64,000 nucleotides of DNA from Inquilinus ginsengisoli_A. Lineage in GTDB: Bacteria > Pseudomonadota > Alphaproteobacteria > DSM-16000 > Inquilinaceae. Below the pieces are notes generated by a model that searched no databases, had not been told where the DNA came from, and was given only the letters and a program-made list of their open reading frames with translations. This document shows positions 1 to 8,245 of this stretch, piece after piece. Position 1 is the stretch's first letter. Each line of letters opens with the position of its first letter. Position numbers and translations under genes: made by a program. The stretch lies in contig NZ_JAVDPW010000009.1 in assembly GCF_031453975.1 (NCBI RefSeq), forward strand, positions 310,001 through 374,000. The letters run 5' to 3'.

Positions 1-94
1 CAGTTGGACGCGCCCGGGACAATCCGGGACGCGATCCATGGCTCCTGGCATGAGATGCCGGACAGGCTCCATCCCGGCAGCATTTCCGGAAGAG

Positions 95-113
95 AAAGAG
101 CGGATCGCTCTTT
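95..113. repeat. Hairpin with 8-bp arms upstream of the nitroreductase gene
   Basis: Arms AAAGAGCG and CGCTCTTT flank a three-base loop, and the right arm runs into TTTT. It could be an intrinsic terminator for a gene lying before the window, or an operator for the nitroreductase gene that starts about 35 bases further on. The flanking sequence is AT-richer than the rest of the region, which fits a control region. I cannot tell the two roles apart. Confidence 0.4.
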
Positions 114-147
114 TACTTCACCCCACCCTCCACCCACAGAAATCACC

Positions 148-783
148 ATGTCCAACGGATCCGCCATGACCAACGCCGTCATCGACTGTATTTTGAGCCG
201 CAGCGCCGCCAAGTACTACGACCCTGCCGCCAGCTTGAGCGACGACCAGATCCGCGAGCTGGTGCGGATCGGCACCACCGCGCCGACATCCTTCCACCTG
301 CAGAACTGGCGCTTCATCGCCGTACGCACGCCCGAAGCCAAGGCTCGGTTGAAACCGATCGCCTGGAATCAGCCTCCCATCACCGAAGCGGCCGTCACCT
401 TCATCATCTGCGGCCAGCTGGCGGATTCCAGCGTGATACCGGAGCGCCTGGCGCCGCTGGTGGCAGCGGGCATCATGCCGGCAGCGATGGTGCCGGATTG
501 GGAGATCCCCGCACGCGGCCTGTATCTGGAGTACCCCCAGCGCCAGCGTGACGAGGCCGTGCGCTCCGGCGCCATCGGCGCGACGGCGATGATCTATGCG
601 GCCCGCTCGCTGGGCCTGGGTTCGACGCCGATGATCGGTTTCGATGCCGAAGCCGTGGCCCGCGAATTCGGACTGGCCGAGGACGAGGTGCCGGTCATGC
701 TGCTGTCCGTCGGGCCGGAGCGCCCGGGAAACTGGCCGCAGAAGCCGCGCCGTCCGGTGGCCGAAGTGCTGGATCTCGTCTAA
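148..783 (+). CDS. Nitroreductase family protein
   Basis: Likely an FMN-dependent NAD(P)H oxidoreductase acting on nitro-compounds, quinones or flavins; the physiological substrate cannot be read from sequence. The 211-residue protein has the family's N-terminal signature (SRSAAKYYDP near residue 17, TAPTSFHLQNWRF near 44) and the C-terminal block with GLGSTPMIGFD near 156, which in this family bind FMN. Length is normal for the family. I chose the ATG that removes an unrelated, non-conserved N-terminal extension; another in-frame ATG lies 18 bases downstream. The Shine-Dalgarno signal is weak for both. The next gene starts 34 bases later on the same strand and encodes an AhpD-like protein, so the two may form a small redox or detoxification unit. 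Confidence 0.85.
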   Translation: MSNGSAMTNAVIDCILSRSAAKYYDPAASLSDDQIRELVRIGTTAPTSFHLQNWRFIAVRTPEAKARLKPIAWNQPPITEAAVTFIICGQLADSSVIPERLAPLVAAGIMPAAMVPDWEIPARGLYLEYPQRQRDEAVRSGAIGATAMIYAARSLGLGSTPMIGFDAEAVAREFGLAEDEVPVMLLSVGPERPGNWPQKPRRPVAEVLDLV

Positions 784-817
784 TTCCCCGTGCAATCAGT
801 GACTTGCGGAGAATACG

Positions 818-1363
818 ATGGCAAGAGCCGCGGCTCTCAAGCCGGAACAGGTGCCGGCCGATTCAAAGCCGACTCTCGATATGTTCACCAAGAACATCGG
901 GTTCACCCCGAACATGATGGCGACCTTCGCGCAGAGCCCGATCGCCTTCAACGCATGGGCCGCCCTGCTCCTCTCCTTGAGCAAGGCGCTCGACGTGAAG
1001 ACGCGTGACAGCATCGGCCTCGCGGTCTCCGAAGTGAATGGCTGCAACTACTGCCTGACGGTCCACAGCTTCACGGCCGAGCATCTGGCCAAGCTGCCGG
1101 CGAATGAGATCATCCTCGCCCGCAAGGGCCATGGCAGCGACCCGAAGCGGGATGCCGCCGTCCAGTTTGCCCGCAAGGTGATCGAAACCCGCGGCCATGT
1201 CGGTGACGCCGATCTGAAAGCCGTCCGCGATGCCGGCCACACGGATGCGAATGTCATGGAGATCGTCGCGCTGGTGGCCATGTACTCCCTGACCAATTTC
1301 TTCAACAACGTGTTCGATCCCGAGAAGGACTTTCCCGCCGTGACACCGGCCGGGTCGGTCTGA
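818..1363 (+). CDS. Carboxymuconolactone decarboxylase / AhpD-like peroxidase-related protein
   Basis: A 181-residue all-helical AhpD-fold protein. The family includes alkylhydroperoxidase AhpD and many peroxidase-related proteins that use a CxxC thiol pair. The motif GCNYCLTVH (Cys76, Cys79, His83) keeps both cysteines and the histidine, so thiol redox activity is likely. A GGAG element sits six bases before the ATG. It follows the nitroreductase gene closely and converges with a GST gene, with a 12-bp hairpin between the two stops. The specific substrate is unknown. Confidence 0.85.
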   Translation: MARAAALKPEQVPADSKPTLDMFTKNIGFTPNMMATFAQSPIAFNAWAALLLSLSKALDVKTRDSIGLAVSEVNGCNYCLTVHSFTAEHLAKLPANEIILARKGHGSDPKRDAAVQFARKVIETRGHVGDADLKAVRDAGHTDANVMEIVALVAMYSLTNFFNNVFDPEKDFPAVTPAGSV

Positions 1364-1378
1364 ATTCCGCAATTCGGT

Positions 1379-1406
1379 GGTTGGGTTCGCGTCGGCGAAC
1401 CCAACC
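1379..1406. terminator. Hairpin between convergent genes, probable bidirectional terminator
   Basis: A perfect 12-bp stem (GGTTGGGTTCGC / GCGAACCCAACC) with a four-base loop lies between the stop codons of the AhpD-like and GST genes. There is no strong T-run on either side, so termination efficiency is uncertain, but stem strength and position favour a terminator. Confidence 0.55.
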
Positions 1407-1413
1407 TGCACTC

Positions 1414-2034
1414 TCAATCCTGGGTTTCGCCCTCCAGCGGCGTCGCCAGCATCGACGGGCGGCGGCTGAAGGCGTCGTACCAGGCCGACAGGCGTGGGCG
1501 GCCCGGGCGAAACGGCGGCAGCCGGCGGAACTCCAGCCAGCTCAGCGTCGTCGCCAGCGCGATCTGGCCGAGATCGACCGGGCCGTCGAGATCGACCTCG
1601 CTCTCGATGAAGTCATAGGCCGCGACCAGCTTCGCCGCCTGGCCCTCGGCCAACGCCGGATAGCGCAGCGCTTCCGGCCGGCGCTCCGTCTCCCAGCGCA
1701 GGGCGATGCCGGCATCGGCCAGGCCCTGGGCGATAGCCTGCGACCGCAGCGTCAGGGCCCGGGCCCGACCCGCGGCGGCCGGGATCAGCTTCGGCCCGTC
1801 ATGCAGGCTGTCCAGATGGTCGCAGATCACCACGGAATCGAACAGCGCCAGCCCGTCGTCGCAGACCAGCACCGGCACCTTGCCCAGCGGGTTGGCGGCG
1901 AACACGGTGTCGTTGCGCCGGGTCGGGCTGGTCTCGTGGTGGATCACCTCGATCCGGCCAGCCAGCCCGGCCTCATGCGCCATCACCAGCACCTTGCGGG
2001 CATAGGGGGAATGGGTCTGGTACAGCAGCTGCAT
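1414..2034 (-). CDS. Glutathione S-transferase family protein
   Basis: A cytosolic GST of 206 residues. The N-terminal thioredoxin-like domain (about 1-78) carries NPLGKVPVL with the cis-proline near residue 54 and the glutathione-binding DS pair near residue 66. The all-helical C-terminal domain follows. The start QLLYQTHSPYARKV is typical of bacterial GSTs that begin directly with the first strand. It lies about 100 bases downstream of the peptide-transporter permease gene on the same strand and may be read through from it, though no functional link is evident. Substrate unknown. Confidence 0.85.
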   Translation of the reverse strand: MQLLYQTHSPYARKVLVMAHEAGLAGRIEVIHHETSPTRRNDTVFAANPLGKVPVLVCDDGLALFDSVVICDHLDSLHDGPKLIPAAAGRARALTLRSQAIAQGLADAGIALRWETERRPEALRYPALAEGQAAKLVAAYDFIESEVDLDGPVDLGQIALATTLSWLEFRRLPPFRPGRPRLSAWYDAFSRRPSMLATPLEGETQD

Positions 2035-2137
2035 CGGTCGGCCCCGGCCTGGATTGCGGTCTCGCGACGGTATCCGCCGGTCGGCGGGATGTTGCGCCTG
2101 ATTGTCCCGTGGCAGCGCAAAGTTCTTGCGTGGGCGC

Positions 2138-2968
2138 TTATCCGATTCGCCCGACCTTCATCCTGGGATCCATCAGGTCGCGCAGCCCGTCACCGATCAA
2201 GTTCAGGCCCAGCACGGCGACGGCGATGGCGAGGCCGGGGAACACCGCCTGCAGCGGCGCCTGGGCCAAGAGGGTCTGGGCGTCCAGCAGCATCTTGCCC
2301 CAGCTGGCCTGCGGCGGCTGGGTGCCGAGGCCGAGATAGCCCAGCGCCGCCTCGGCCAGGATGGCGATGGCGAACTGGATGGTGGCCTGCACGATCAGCG
2401 CATTGGCCATGTTCGGCAGCACGTGGCGCAGCGCGATGTCGATGCGCGACCGACCCAGCGACTGGGCGGCGCGGACGAAGTCGCGGCCGTACACCACCAT
2501 CGCCGCGCCGCGCGACACCCGGGCGAAGACGGCGATGTTGAAGATGCCGATGGCCAGGATGGCGTTGACCGCGCCGGGGCCCAGCAGGGCGGTGATCAGG
2601 ATGGCGCTGAGGATGGCCGGGAAGGCGAAGGTCAAGTCGATCGCCCGGCCCAGGATCTCGTCGGTCCAGCCGCGCCTTGCTGCCGCCCACAAGCCCAACG
2701 GCAGCCCGGCGGCCAGGCCGATGGCGACCGCGACCACCCCGACCGCGACCGAGGTGCGGGCGCCGACCATCAGCCGCGAGAGGGTGTCCCGCCCCAGCTG
2801 GTCGGTGCCCAGCCAGTGCAGCGCGCTGGGTGTCTGCAGCTTCTGGGGGATGGCGATGGCATTCGGCGCATAGGGCGTCCAGACGAGGCTCAGCAGCGCC
2901 ATGCCGACGAAGACCAGGCACAGTGCCAGGCCGAGGATGAAGCCGCGATGGGTCAGCAGCCGGACCAT
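2138..2968 (-). CDS. Peptide ABC transporter inner-membrane permease (DppC/OppC type)
   Basis: Second permease of a peptide/nickel-type ABC importer. The 276-residue protein has an N-terminal membrane segment, the ligand-gated domain ending in GADQLGR-like sequence (here GTDQLGRD), and the BPD_transp_1 core with the EAA coupling loop (LGRSRIDIALRHVLPN). Its gene begins four bases after the DppB-type gene stops, so the two are translated together. No ATPase gene follows; the next gene is a GST. The ATPases must be supplied from elsewhere or shared. Confidence 0.9.
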   Translation of the reverse strand: MVRLLTHRGFILGLALCLVFVGMALLSLVWTPYAPNAIAIPQKLQTPSALHWLGTDQLGRDTLSRLMVGARTSVAVGVVAVAIGLAAGLPLGLWAAARRGWTDEILGRAIDLTFAFPAILSAILITALLGPGAVNAILAIGIFNIAVFARVSRGAAMVVYGRDFVRAAQSLGRSRIDIALRHVLPNMANALIVQATIQFAIAILAEAALGYLGLGTQPPQASWGKMLLDAQTLLAQAPLQAVFPGLAIAVAVLGLNLIGDGLRDLMDPRMKVGRIG

Positions 2969-2972
2969 CGTG

Positions 2973-3920
2973 TCACCCCGCCTGCTTCGGCCGCGGGTCG
3001 ATCACGGCATAGACCACGTCGATCAGGAAATTCACCACGACGACGATGGCGGCCAGCAGCACCACCACGTCCTTGACCACGATCAGGTCGCGCTGGGCGA
3101 TCGCCTGGAACGCGAGGCGGCCCAGGCCGGGCAGGGTGAAGACGTTCTCCACCACCACCGCGCCGGCCATCAGGAAGCCGAACTGCAGCCCGATGATGGT
3201 GGCGACCGGGATCAGCGCGTTGCGCAGCACGTGGCGGCGCAGCACCGCGCCCTTCGACAGGCCCTTGGCCCGGGCGGTGCGGACATAGTCCTCGCGCATC
3301 GTCTCCAGCATCGCCGAGCGCACCACGCGGGCCAGGATCGCCGCCTCGGTCAGGGCCAGGGCCAGGGCCGGCAGCACCAGCGCGTGCAGGGCACCGCCCC
3401 AGCCGGCGGACCAGCCGGGGAAGCCGCCGGCGCCGAACCAGCCCAGCTGCAGCGCGAACAGCCAGATCAGCATGATGCCGACCCAGAAATTGGGCACGGC
3501 GAGGCCGAGCTGGCTGAACCCCATCACCCCCCAGTCGCCGACCCGGTTGTGCTTGATCGCCGCCAGCATGCCCAGCGGCAGGGCCAGGAGGGTGGACAGG
3601 GCCAGCGCGAACAGCGCCAGCGGCGCCGTCACCGCCAGCCGGTCGCCGATCAGCTGCGCCACCGGCAGCTTATAGGTGTAGCTGGTGCCGAGATCGCCGG
3701 TCAGCGCGCCGCCGACCCAGTCGAGGTAGCGGACCGGCGCCGGCCGGTCGAGGCCCATCTGGCTGCGCAGGGCCGCCAGCGTGTCCTCGCGCGCCTCGGT
3801 GCCCAGCATCAGCAGGGCGGGGTCGCCGGGCAGCACCTCGAGCACGGTGAACACCACGATCGAGGCGGCCACCAGGGTCAGCAGCAGCGTCACGAACCGC
3901 CGCGCCAGGAAGGCCAGCAT
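2973..3920 (-). CDS. Peptide ABC transporter inner-membrane permease (DppB/OppB type)
   Basis: First permease of the peptide importer, 315 residues. It starts with the characteristic N-terminal membrane anchor, followed by VVFTVLEVLPGDPA, and has the EAA loop ARAKGLSKGAVLRRHVLRNA that contacts the ATPase. The substrate-binding protein lies upstream on the same strand, but a 349-base gap holding an inverted repeat pair separates them. Translation of the DppC-type gene is coupled. Substrate class (di- or oligopeptide) is inferred from family membership and the neighbouring peptidase. Confidence 0.9.
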   Translation of the reverse strand: MLAFLARRFVTLLLTLVAASIVVFTVLEVLPGDPALLMLGTEAREDTLAALRSQMGLDRPAPVRYLDWVGGALTGDLGTSYTYKLPVAQLIGDRLAVTAPLALFALALSTLLALPLGMLAAIKHNRVGDWGVMGFSQLGLAVPNFWVGIMLIWLFALQLGWFGAGGFPGWSAGWGGALHALVLPALALALTEAAILARVVRSAMLETMREDYVRTARAKGLSKGAVLRRHVLRNALIPVATIIGLQFGFLMAGAVVVENVFTLPGLGRLAFQAIAQRDLIVVKDVVVLLAAIVVVVNFLIDVVYAVIDPRPKQAG

Positions 3921-3963
3921 CAGGGGCTCCGGGCCGCGAAGAGGGGGCGAGGGCCGCTTCTCC

Positions 3964-4172
3964 GAGATTGCCTCTCCCGCTTGCGGGAGAGGTCGGAGAC
4001 GCGAAGCGGCTCCGGGTGAGGGGATGGCGGCCTCACCGAAAGCGCCGCTGGACCGGGAAGGAGCGCATGATCCGCCCGCCCCTAAAACTCAGATTCTGGT
4101 GTCGCGGCCGGGCTGCCCTCACCCGGTCTCGCTGCGCGAGCCCGACCTCTCCCGCAAGCGGGAGAGGCAATC
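3964..4172. repeat. Inverted pair of palindromic intergenic repeats
   Basis: This fills the 349-base gene-free stretch between the binding-protein and permease genes. Two copies of a block of about 58 bases face each other. Each has a core palindrome built on CCTCTCCCGCTTGCGGGAGAGG-like sequence and ends in the complement pair GGGTGAGG / CCTCACCC. The copies are about 80 percent identical when one is reversed. A transcript through the gap could fold into a long hairpin, which may lower permease expression relative to the binding protein. Similar GGGAG-rich palindromes occur near 54 kb. No gene is visible in the gap. Confidence 0.75.
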
Positions 4173-4269
4173 TGCTCTCTCGTCCGAAGGCTGCCCTGCC
4201 GATCCCGGATGTGAGAGTCCGATAGCCCCTTGCGGGAAGCGGGACTGAAAGGGAACGGCAGCGCCTTTC

Positions 4270-5757
4270 TCATTCGGCCCAATACGCCCCGGTCATGTCG
4301 TTGGCGGCGATCGGGCTGTTCTGCCACATCCCCATCAGCTTGGCGTTGCGCACCCCGGTCTTGGCCAGCTGGAACAGGAATATCGCCGCCTCGTCGTCGG
4401 ACAGGATCTGCTGCGCCTGCTGGTACAGCGCCTTGCGCTGCTCCGGATCCACCGCGCTGTTCAGCTGCTGGATCACCTGGTCGAAGGCCGGGTTGTCGTA
4501 GCCGAAATAGTACTTGTCCTTGCCGCGGGCGTAGATGCCGATGTCCAGCGCCTCGGTGTGCGAGACGATGGTCATGTCGTAGTCGAAGCCCTTGAACACC
4601 TGCTCCAGCCACTGCGCCCATTCCACCGGAATCAGCTCGACCTGGACGCCGATCTCGGCCAGCTGGGCCTGGATGATCTCGCCGCCGCGGCGGGCATAGC
4701 CGGGCGGCGGCAGCTTCAGCGTCGCCTTGAAGCCGTCGGGATAGCCGGCCTCGGCCAGCAGCGCCTTGGCCTTCGTCGGGTCGTAGGGATAGGCGCCGGT
4801 CAGGTCCTTGTACGCGGCCTCATAGGGCGCGAAATGGCTGCCGATCGGGGTGCCGTAGCCGAACATGGCGCCGTCGATCAGCGCCTTGCGGTCGATCGCC
4901 ATGGCCAGCGCCCGCCGCACCTTGACGTCGTCGAACGGCTTGCGGCGCTGATTCACCGCCATCACCGTCTTGCCCGCGGTGGTGCCGATCTCGACCACGA
5001 AGCGCGGATCGGCCTTGAACTGGTCCAGCGTCTCGGGCGCCGGCATGTTGGGGAAGGCGTCGACGTCGCCCGACATCACGGCGGCGGAGGCGGCGGCCGG
5101 GTCGGCGACGAAGCGGAAGATCAGCTTGTTCAGCTTGGGCGCCGGCCCGGCATAGGCATCGGTGCGCTCCAGCGTGACATGGTCGCCCGGCACCCATTCG
5201 ACGAATTTGAACGGGCCGGTGCCGACCGGCTTGGTGCTGTCGGTCGGTGCCGAAATCGACGACACGATCACCGCCGCCGCCTGGCCCATATTGAACAGGA
5301 ACATCCCGTCGGGATGCGACAGGGTCACCACCACCTGGTCGGCCGCCGGGGTGTCGACCGACTTGATCGGCTCGAAGAAGGCCTTCTGCGGGTTGGTCGA
5401 ATCCGGGGCGCGGGCGCGGTCCAGCGAGAACTTGACCGCGTCGCTCTCGAATTTGGTGCCGTCGTGGAAGGTGGCGCCGTGGCGCAGCGTGAAGGTGTAG
5501 GTCAGCCCGTCGTCTGACACCTTCCACTCGGTGGCCAGGCCCGGCTGCACCTGGCCCTGGCCGTCGATCCGGGTCAGCCCCTCGAACAGGTTGGCGTAGA
5601 CCACCTCGGCGATGGCCGCGGCGGCGCCGGCGGTGGGGTCGAGGTTCGGCGGCTCCAGCACCATGCCGATCACGGCCTGGTCCTTGGCCGCCAGCGCCGG
5701 CGTCGCGATCAGCCCGACCGCCAGCGTGGCGGCTGCGAGCATGCCCCTCATCCCCAT
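4270..5757 (-). CDS. Peptide ABC transporter periplasmic substrate-binding protein
   Basis: An SBP_bac_5 (DppA/OppA-like) periplasmic binding protein of about 495 residues, with a Sec signal peptide (MGMRGMLAAATLAVGL...ALAAK). The body shows the family signatures EPPNLDPTAG near the mature N-terminus, an LRHGATFHDGTKF block, and VRRALAMAIDRKAL. AGGGAG lies directly against the first ATG (six bases upstream of the one chosen), so the second ATG has the better spacing; the difference is two residues. The gene is followed by two permease genes and preceded by a P1-family peptidase gene, suggesting uptake and hydrolysis of peptides or peptide-like amides. Confidence 0.9.
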   Translation of the reverse strand: MGMRGMLAAATLAVGLIATPALAAKDQAVIGMVLEPPNLDPTAGAAAAIAEVVYANLFEGLTRIDGQGQVQPGLATEWKVSDDGLTYTFTLRHGATFHDGTKFESDAVKFSLDRARAPDSTNPQKAFFEPIKSVDTPAADQVVVTLSHPDGMFLFNMGQAAAVIVSSISAPTDSTKPVGTGPFKFVEWVPGDHVTLERTDAYAGPAPKLNKLIFRFVADPAAASAAVMSGDVDAFPNMPAPETLDQFKADPRFVVEIGTTAGKTVMAVNQRRKPFDDVKVRRALAMAIDRKALIDGAMFGYGTPIGSHFAPYEAAYKDLTGAYPYDPTKAKALLAEAGYPDGFKATLKLPPPGYARRGGEIIQAQLAEIGVQVELIPVEWAQWLEQVFKGFDYDMTIVSHTEALDIGIYARGKDKYYFGYDNPAFDQVIQQLNSAVDPEQRKALYQQAQQILSDDEAAIFLFQLAKTGVRNAKLMGMWQNSPIAANDMTGAYWAE

Positions 5758-5846
5758 CGTCATCTCCCTGTCCGGCCGGTTTCGCTGTCGGCCGGTCCGA
5801 ATCCGGTTGGTCGCGCCGCGATGATGACAGCCCGGTCGGGCTGGGT

Positions 5847-6896
5847 TCAAGGCTTGGCCGCACCCCAGCGTTCGCGCCAGGCCGGGTGCGGCCCCAGCGT
5901 TTCGGCATGCCAGACCCCGCGGGCGATGGCCCGGGCGACGCAATCCGCGGCGATGGCGCCGATCCGGGCCAGCGCCACGGCCCGCGGCTCGGGCAGCGCG
6001 CGGGCGCCGGTGGCCAGGGCGAAGATGGTGTCGCCGTCCATCGGCGTGTGCACCGGGCGGATGGCGCGGGCCAGCCCGTCCTGCGCCATGATTGCCACGC
6101 GCTGGGCCTCGGCCTTGGTCAGGATGGCGTCGACCGCGACGATGCCGATCGTGGTGTTGCCGCCCAGATCGGGCTGGGGCGAAGCGGTGCCGACCGCAGG
6201 AGCGGCGGCGGGATGGCGGAAGAATTCTGGCTCGGGCGAGGCCGGGCCGGTCGGGCGGTGCGGGCCGCCGAACTCGCTGTCCTGCTCCCAGGGCCACGCC
6301 CAGAAGGTGCCGTCCGGCATGGTCACGGCGCCGACCGGGTTGGCCGCGACCAGGGCGCCAACGGTGATGCCGGTCTCCGGGTCGACCGCCGAGGCGGTGC
6401 CCAGCCCGCCCTTGCAGGTCGCGGTCTTGGCGCCGGTGCCGGCCCCGGCATTGCCCTGGCGGACCTCGGTGCCGGCGGCGTCGCAGGCGGCGAGGGCTAA
6501 AGCGCGGTAGGGCGGGGTGTCGCCCCAGCTCTTGTCACCGCCATTGGCCAGGTCGAACAGGATCGCGCCGGGCACGATCGGCACGTGCAGGCCGGCCACC
6601 GGCAGGCCGCGGCCGCGCGCCGCCAGCCAGGAGACGACGCCGGAGGCGGCGTCGAGGCCGTAGACCGAACCGCCGGCCAGCACCAGCGCGTCCACCGCCT
6701 CGACCATGCAGGTCGGGTCCAGCGCGTCGGTCTCGCGGGTGCCGGGCCCGCCGCCGCGGACATCGACCCCGGCGACGCAGCGCATCTCGGGCAGCAGCAC
6801 GGTGACGCCCGTGCGCGCGGCCAGGTCCTCGGCCTGGCCGACCCGCAGCCCGGCGATGTCGGTGATGGCGTTGCGCGGGCCGGGGCGGATGGTCAT
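5847..6896 (-). CDS. P1 family peptidase (S58/DmpA-NylC superfamily)
   Basis: An autoproteolytic N-terminal-nucleophile hydrolase of 349 residues. Known members include the aminopeptidase DmpA and the nylon-oligomer hydrolase NylC. The glycine-rich block GNAGAGTGA (about 148-156) and KGGLGTAS (about 162-169) are visible; cleavage before Thr167 would expose the nucleophile, by analogy with the family. There is no signal peptide, so it should act in the cytoplasm on imported substrates. It stands immediately upstream of the peptide-binding protein gene and is probably its operon partner. A second, distant P1-family member lies near 19.3 kb. Confidence 0.88.
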   Translation of the reverse strand: MTIRPGPRNAITDIAGLRVGQAEDLAARTGVTVLLPEMRCVAGVDVRGGGPGTRETDALDPTCMVEAVDALVLAGGSVYGLDAASGVVSWLAARGRGLPVAGLHVPIVPGAILFDLANGGDKSWGDTPPYRALALAACDAAGTEVRQGNAGAGTGAKTATCKGGLGTASAVDPETGITVGALVAANPVGAVTMPDGTFWAWPWEQDSEFGGPHRPTGPASPEPEFFRHPAAAPAVGTASPQPDLGGNTTIGIVAVDAILTKAEAQRVAIMAQDGLARAIRPVHTPMDGDTIFALATGARALPEPRAVALARIGAIAADCVARAIARGVWHAETLGPHPAWRERWGAAKP

Positions 6897-6935
6897 GGTC
6901 TCTGGCCTTCGGTCGTGCTCCGGCCAGCCATCGGC

Positions 6936-7991
6936 TCAGGCCGACCGCACGTCAAGCTCGTCCAGCCGTTTCGCCTTGTAGATGGCGAAGGACAGCGCCC
7001 AGGCGGCGATGAAGATGCCGATGATGACGAAGCCGAGATTGTTGAAGTTGTCGTTCAGCGCCCCGACCGCGTCCCAGAAGCCGCCGCTCAGCCCCAGCTT
7101 GTCGCCGATCAGGCCCAGCGCCTCGATGCCGCCGATCAGGATGGCCACGATCACCGACACCAGGGTGATGGTCATGTTGTAGTACAGCTTGCGGATCGGC
7201 TTCACGAACGCCCAGTCATAGGCGCCCAGCATCATCACCCCGTCGGTGGTGTCGACCAGCGACATGCCGGCGGCGAACAGCAGCGGAAACACCAGGATCG
7301 CCTCGAACGGCACGCCCTTGGTGGCCTGGGCGGCCGAGACCCCGAACACCGCCACCTCGGTCGCGGTGTCGAAGCCCAGGCCGAACAGGAAGCCCAGCGG
7401 GAACATGTGCCAGCTGCGGGTCACCAGCCGGAACACTGGCCGGAAGATCCGGGCCAGGAAGCCGCGGTTGTTCAGCAGCATGTCGAGGTCCTGCTCGACA
7501 TAGGCGCCGCCGCGCCGGACCTGGCGGTAGCTGCGGTAGATCGAGACCAGGATGACGATGTTCATCGCCGCGATGGCGAACAGGAACAGGGCCGAGACCG
7601 CGGTGCCGATCACGCCGCTGACGCTCTGGAAGCTGTCGAAGCCGTCCAGCAGCGATGCCGCCAGGGCGACGGCGCCGGCGGCGATGACGACCACGGTGGA
7701 ATGGCCCATGGCGAAGAAGAAGCCGATCGTGACCGGGCGCTGCCTCGCCTGCATCAGCTTGCGGGTGACGTTGTCGATGGCGGCGATGTGGTCGGCGTCG
7801 ACCGCGTGGCGCAGCCCCAGCCCGTACACCACCAGGGCGACGCCCAGCAGGGCCGGCTTGTCGTAGAAGCTCAGCAGCGCCCACAGCCAGGCGCCGAGGT
7901 TGAGCGCGATCAGCACCGCATAGATCGTCACCAGCCGGCCGCGCAGGTCGGGCGCGCTCTCGTCCAACAGTCGTTTGATCTGGGTCAGCAC
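6936..7991 (-). CDS. NiCoT-family nickel/cobalt transporter
   Basis: A high-affinity Ni2+/Co2+ permease of the HoxN/NixA family, 351 residues with about eight membrane segments. The family signature HAVDADH (HX4DH, from His62) is present in the second helix, along with LGFDTATE and GMSLVDTTD. Nickel and cobalt cannot be distinguished from sequence. The start appears to be GTG. About 250 bases of divergent non-coding sequence separate it from the methyltransferase gene; I found no convincing cobalamin or NiCo riboswitch there. No nickel enzyme is encoded nearby. Confidence 0.92.
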   Translation of the reverse strand: MLTQIKRLLDESAPDLRGRLVTIYAVLIALNLGAWLWALLSFYDKPALLGVALVVYGLGLRHAVDADHIAAIDNVTRKLMQARQRPVTIGFFFAMGHSTVVVIAAGAVALAASLLDGFDSFQSVSGVIGTAVSALFLFAIAAMNIVILVSIYRSYRQVRRGGAYVEQDLDMLLNNRGFLARIFRPVFRLVTRSWHMFPLGFLFGLGFDTATEVAVFGVSAAQATKGVPFEAILVFPLLFAAGMSLVDTTDGVMMLGAYDWAFVKPIRKLYYNMTITLVSVIVAILIGGIEALGLIGDKLGLSGGFWDAVGALNDNFNNLGFVIIGIFIAAWALSFAIYKAKRLDELDVRSA

Positions 7992-8245
7992 CGGGGGATC
8001 CCATCCGTGACGTTGCAGGCCATCGCAGCGCTCCCCCTGCCGCCGGGACCCGCCGCGGCGTCGGGCGTCGTCACCCGGCCGCGGTTCCGTCCGATCCCGT
8101 GCGGAAAACCATCGGCGAAAAGGCTAGGCTTGCCGCTTCGGACCGGTCAACGCATCGGTCGGCGCGCCGATCGGCAAATCGGCGTTATGCGGCAATCGAT
8201 CACGGCGATTTGCGTCCGGCGGCCGAATCCCTATGCTCCGCCGCC

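Noticed and set aside
7992..8245. Possible cobalamin or NiCo riboswitch upstream of the nickel/cobalt transporter gene
   Set aside because: Some GC-rich pieces (GGGTCCCGG, GCCTGC-AACGTCACGG on the minus strand) recall the B12 element, but the conserved core and B12 box match at only about half of their positions. A covariance-model search would be decisive.
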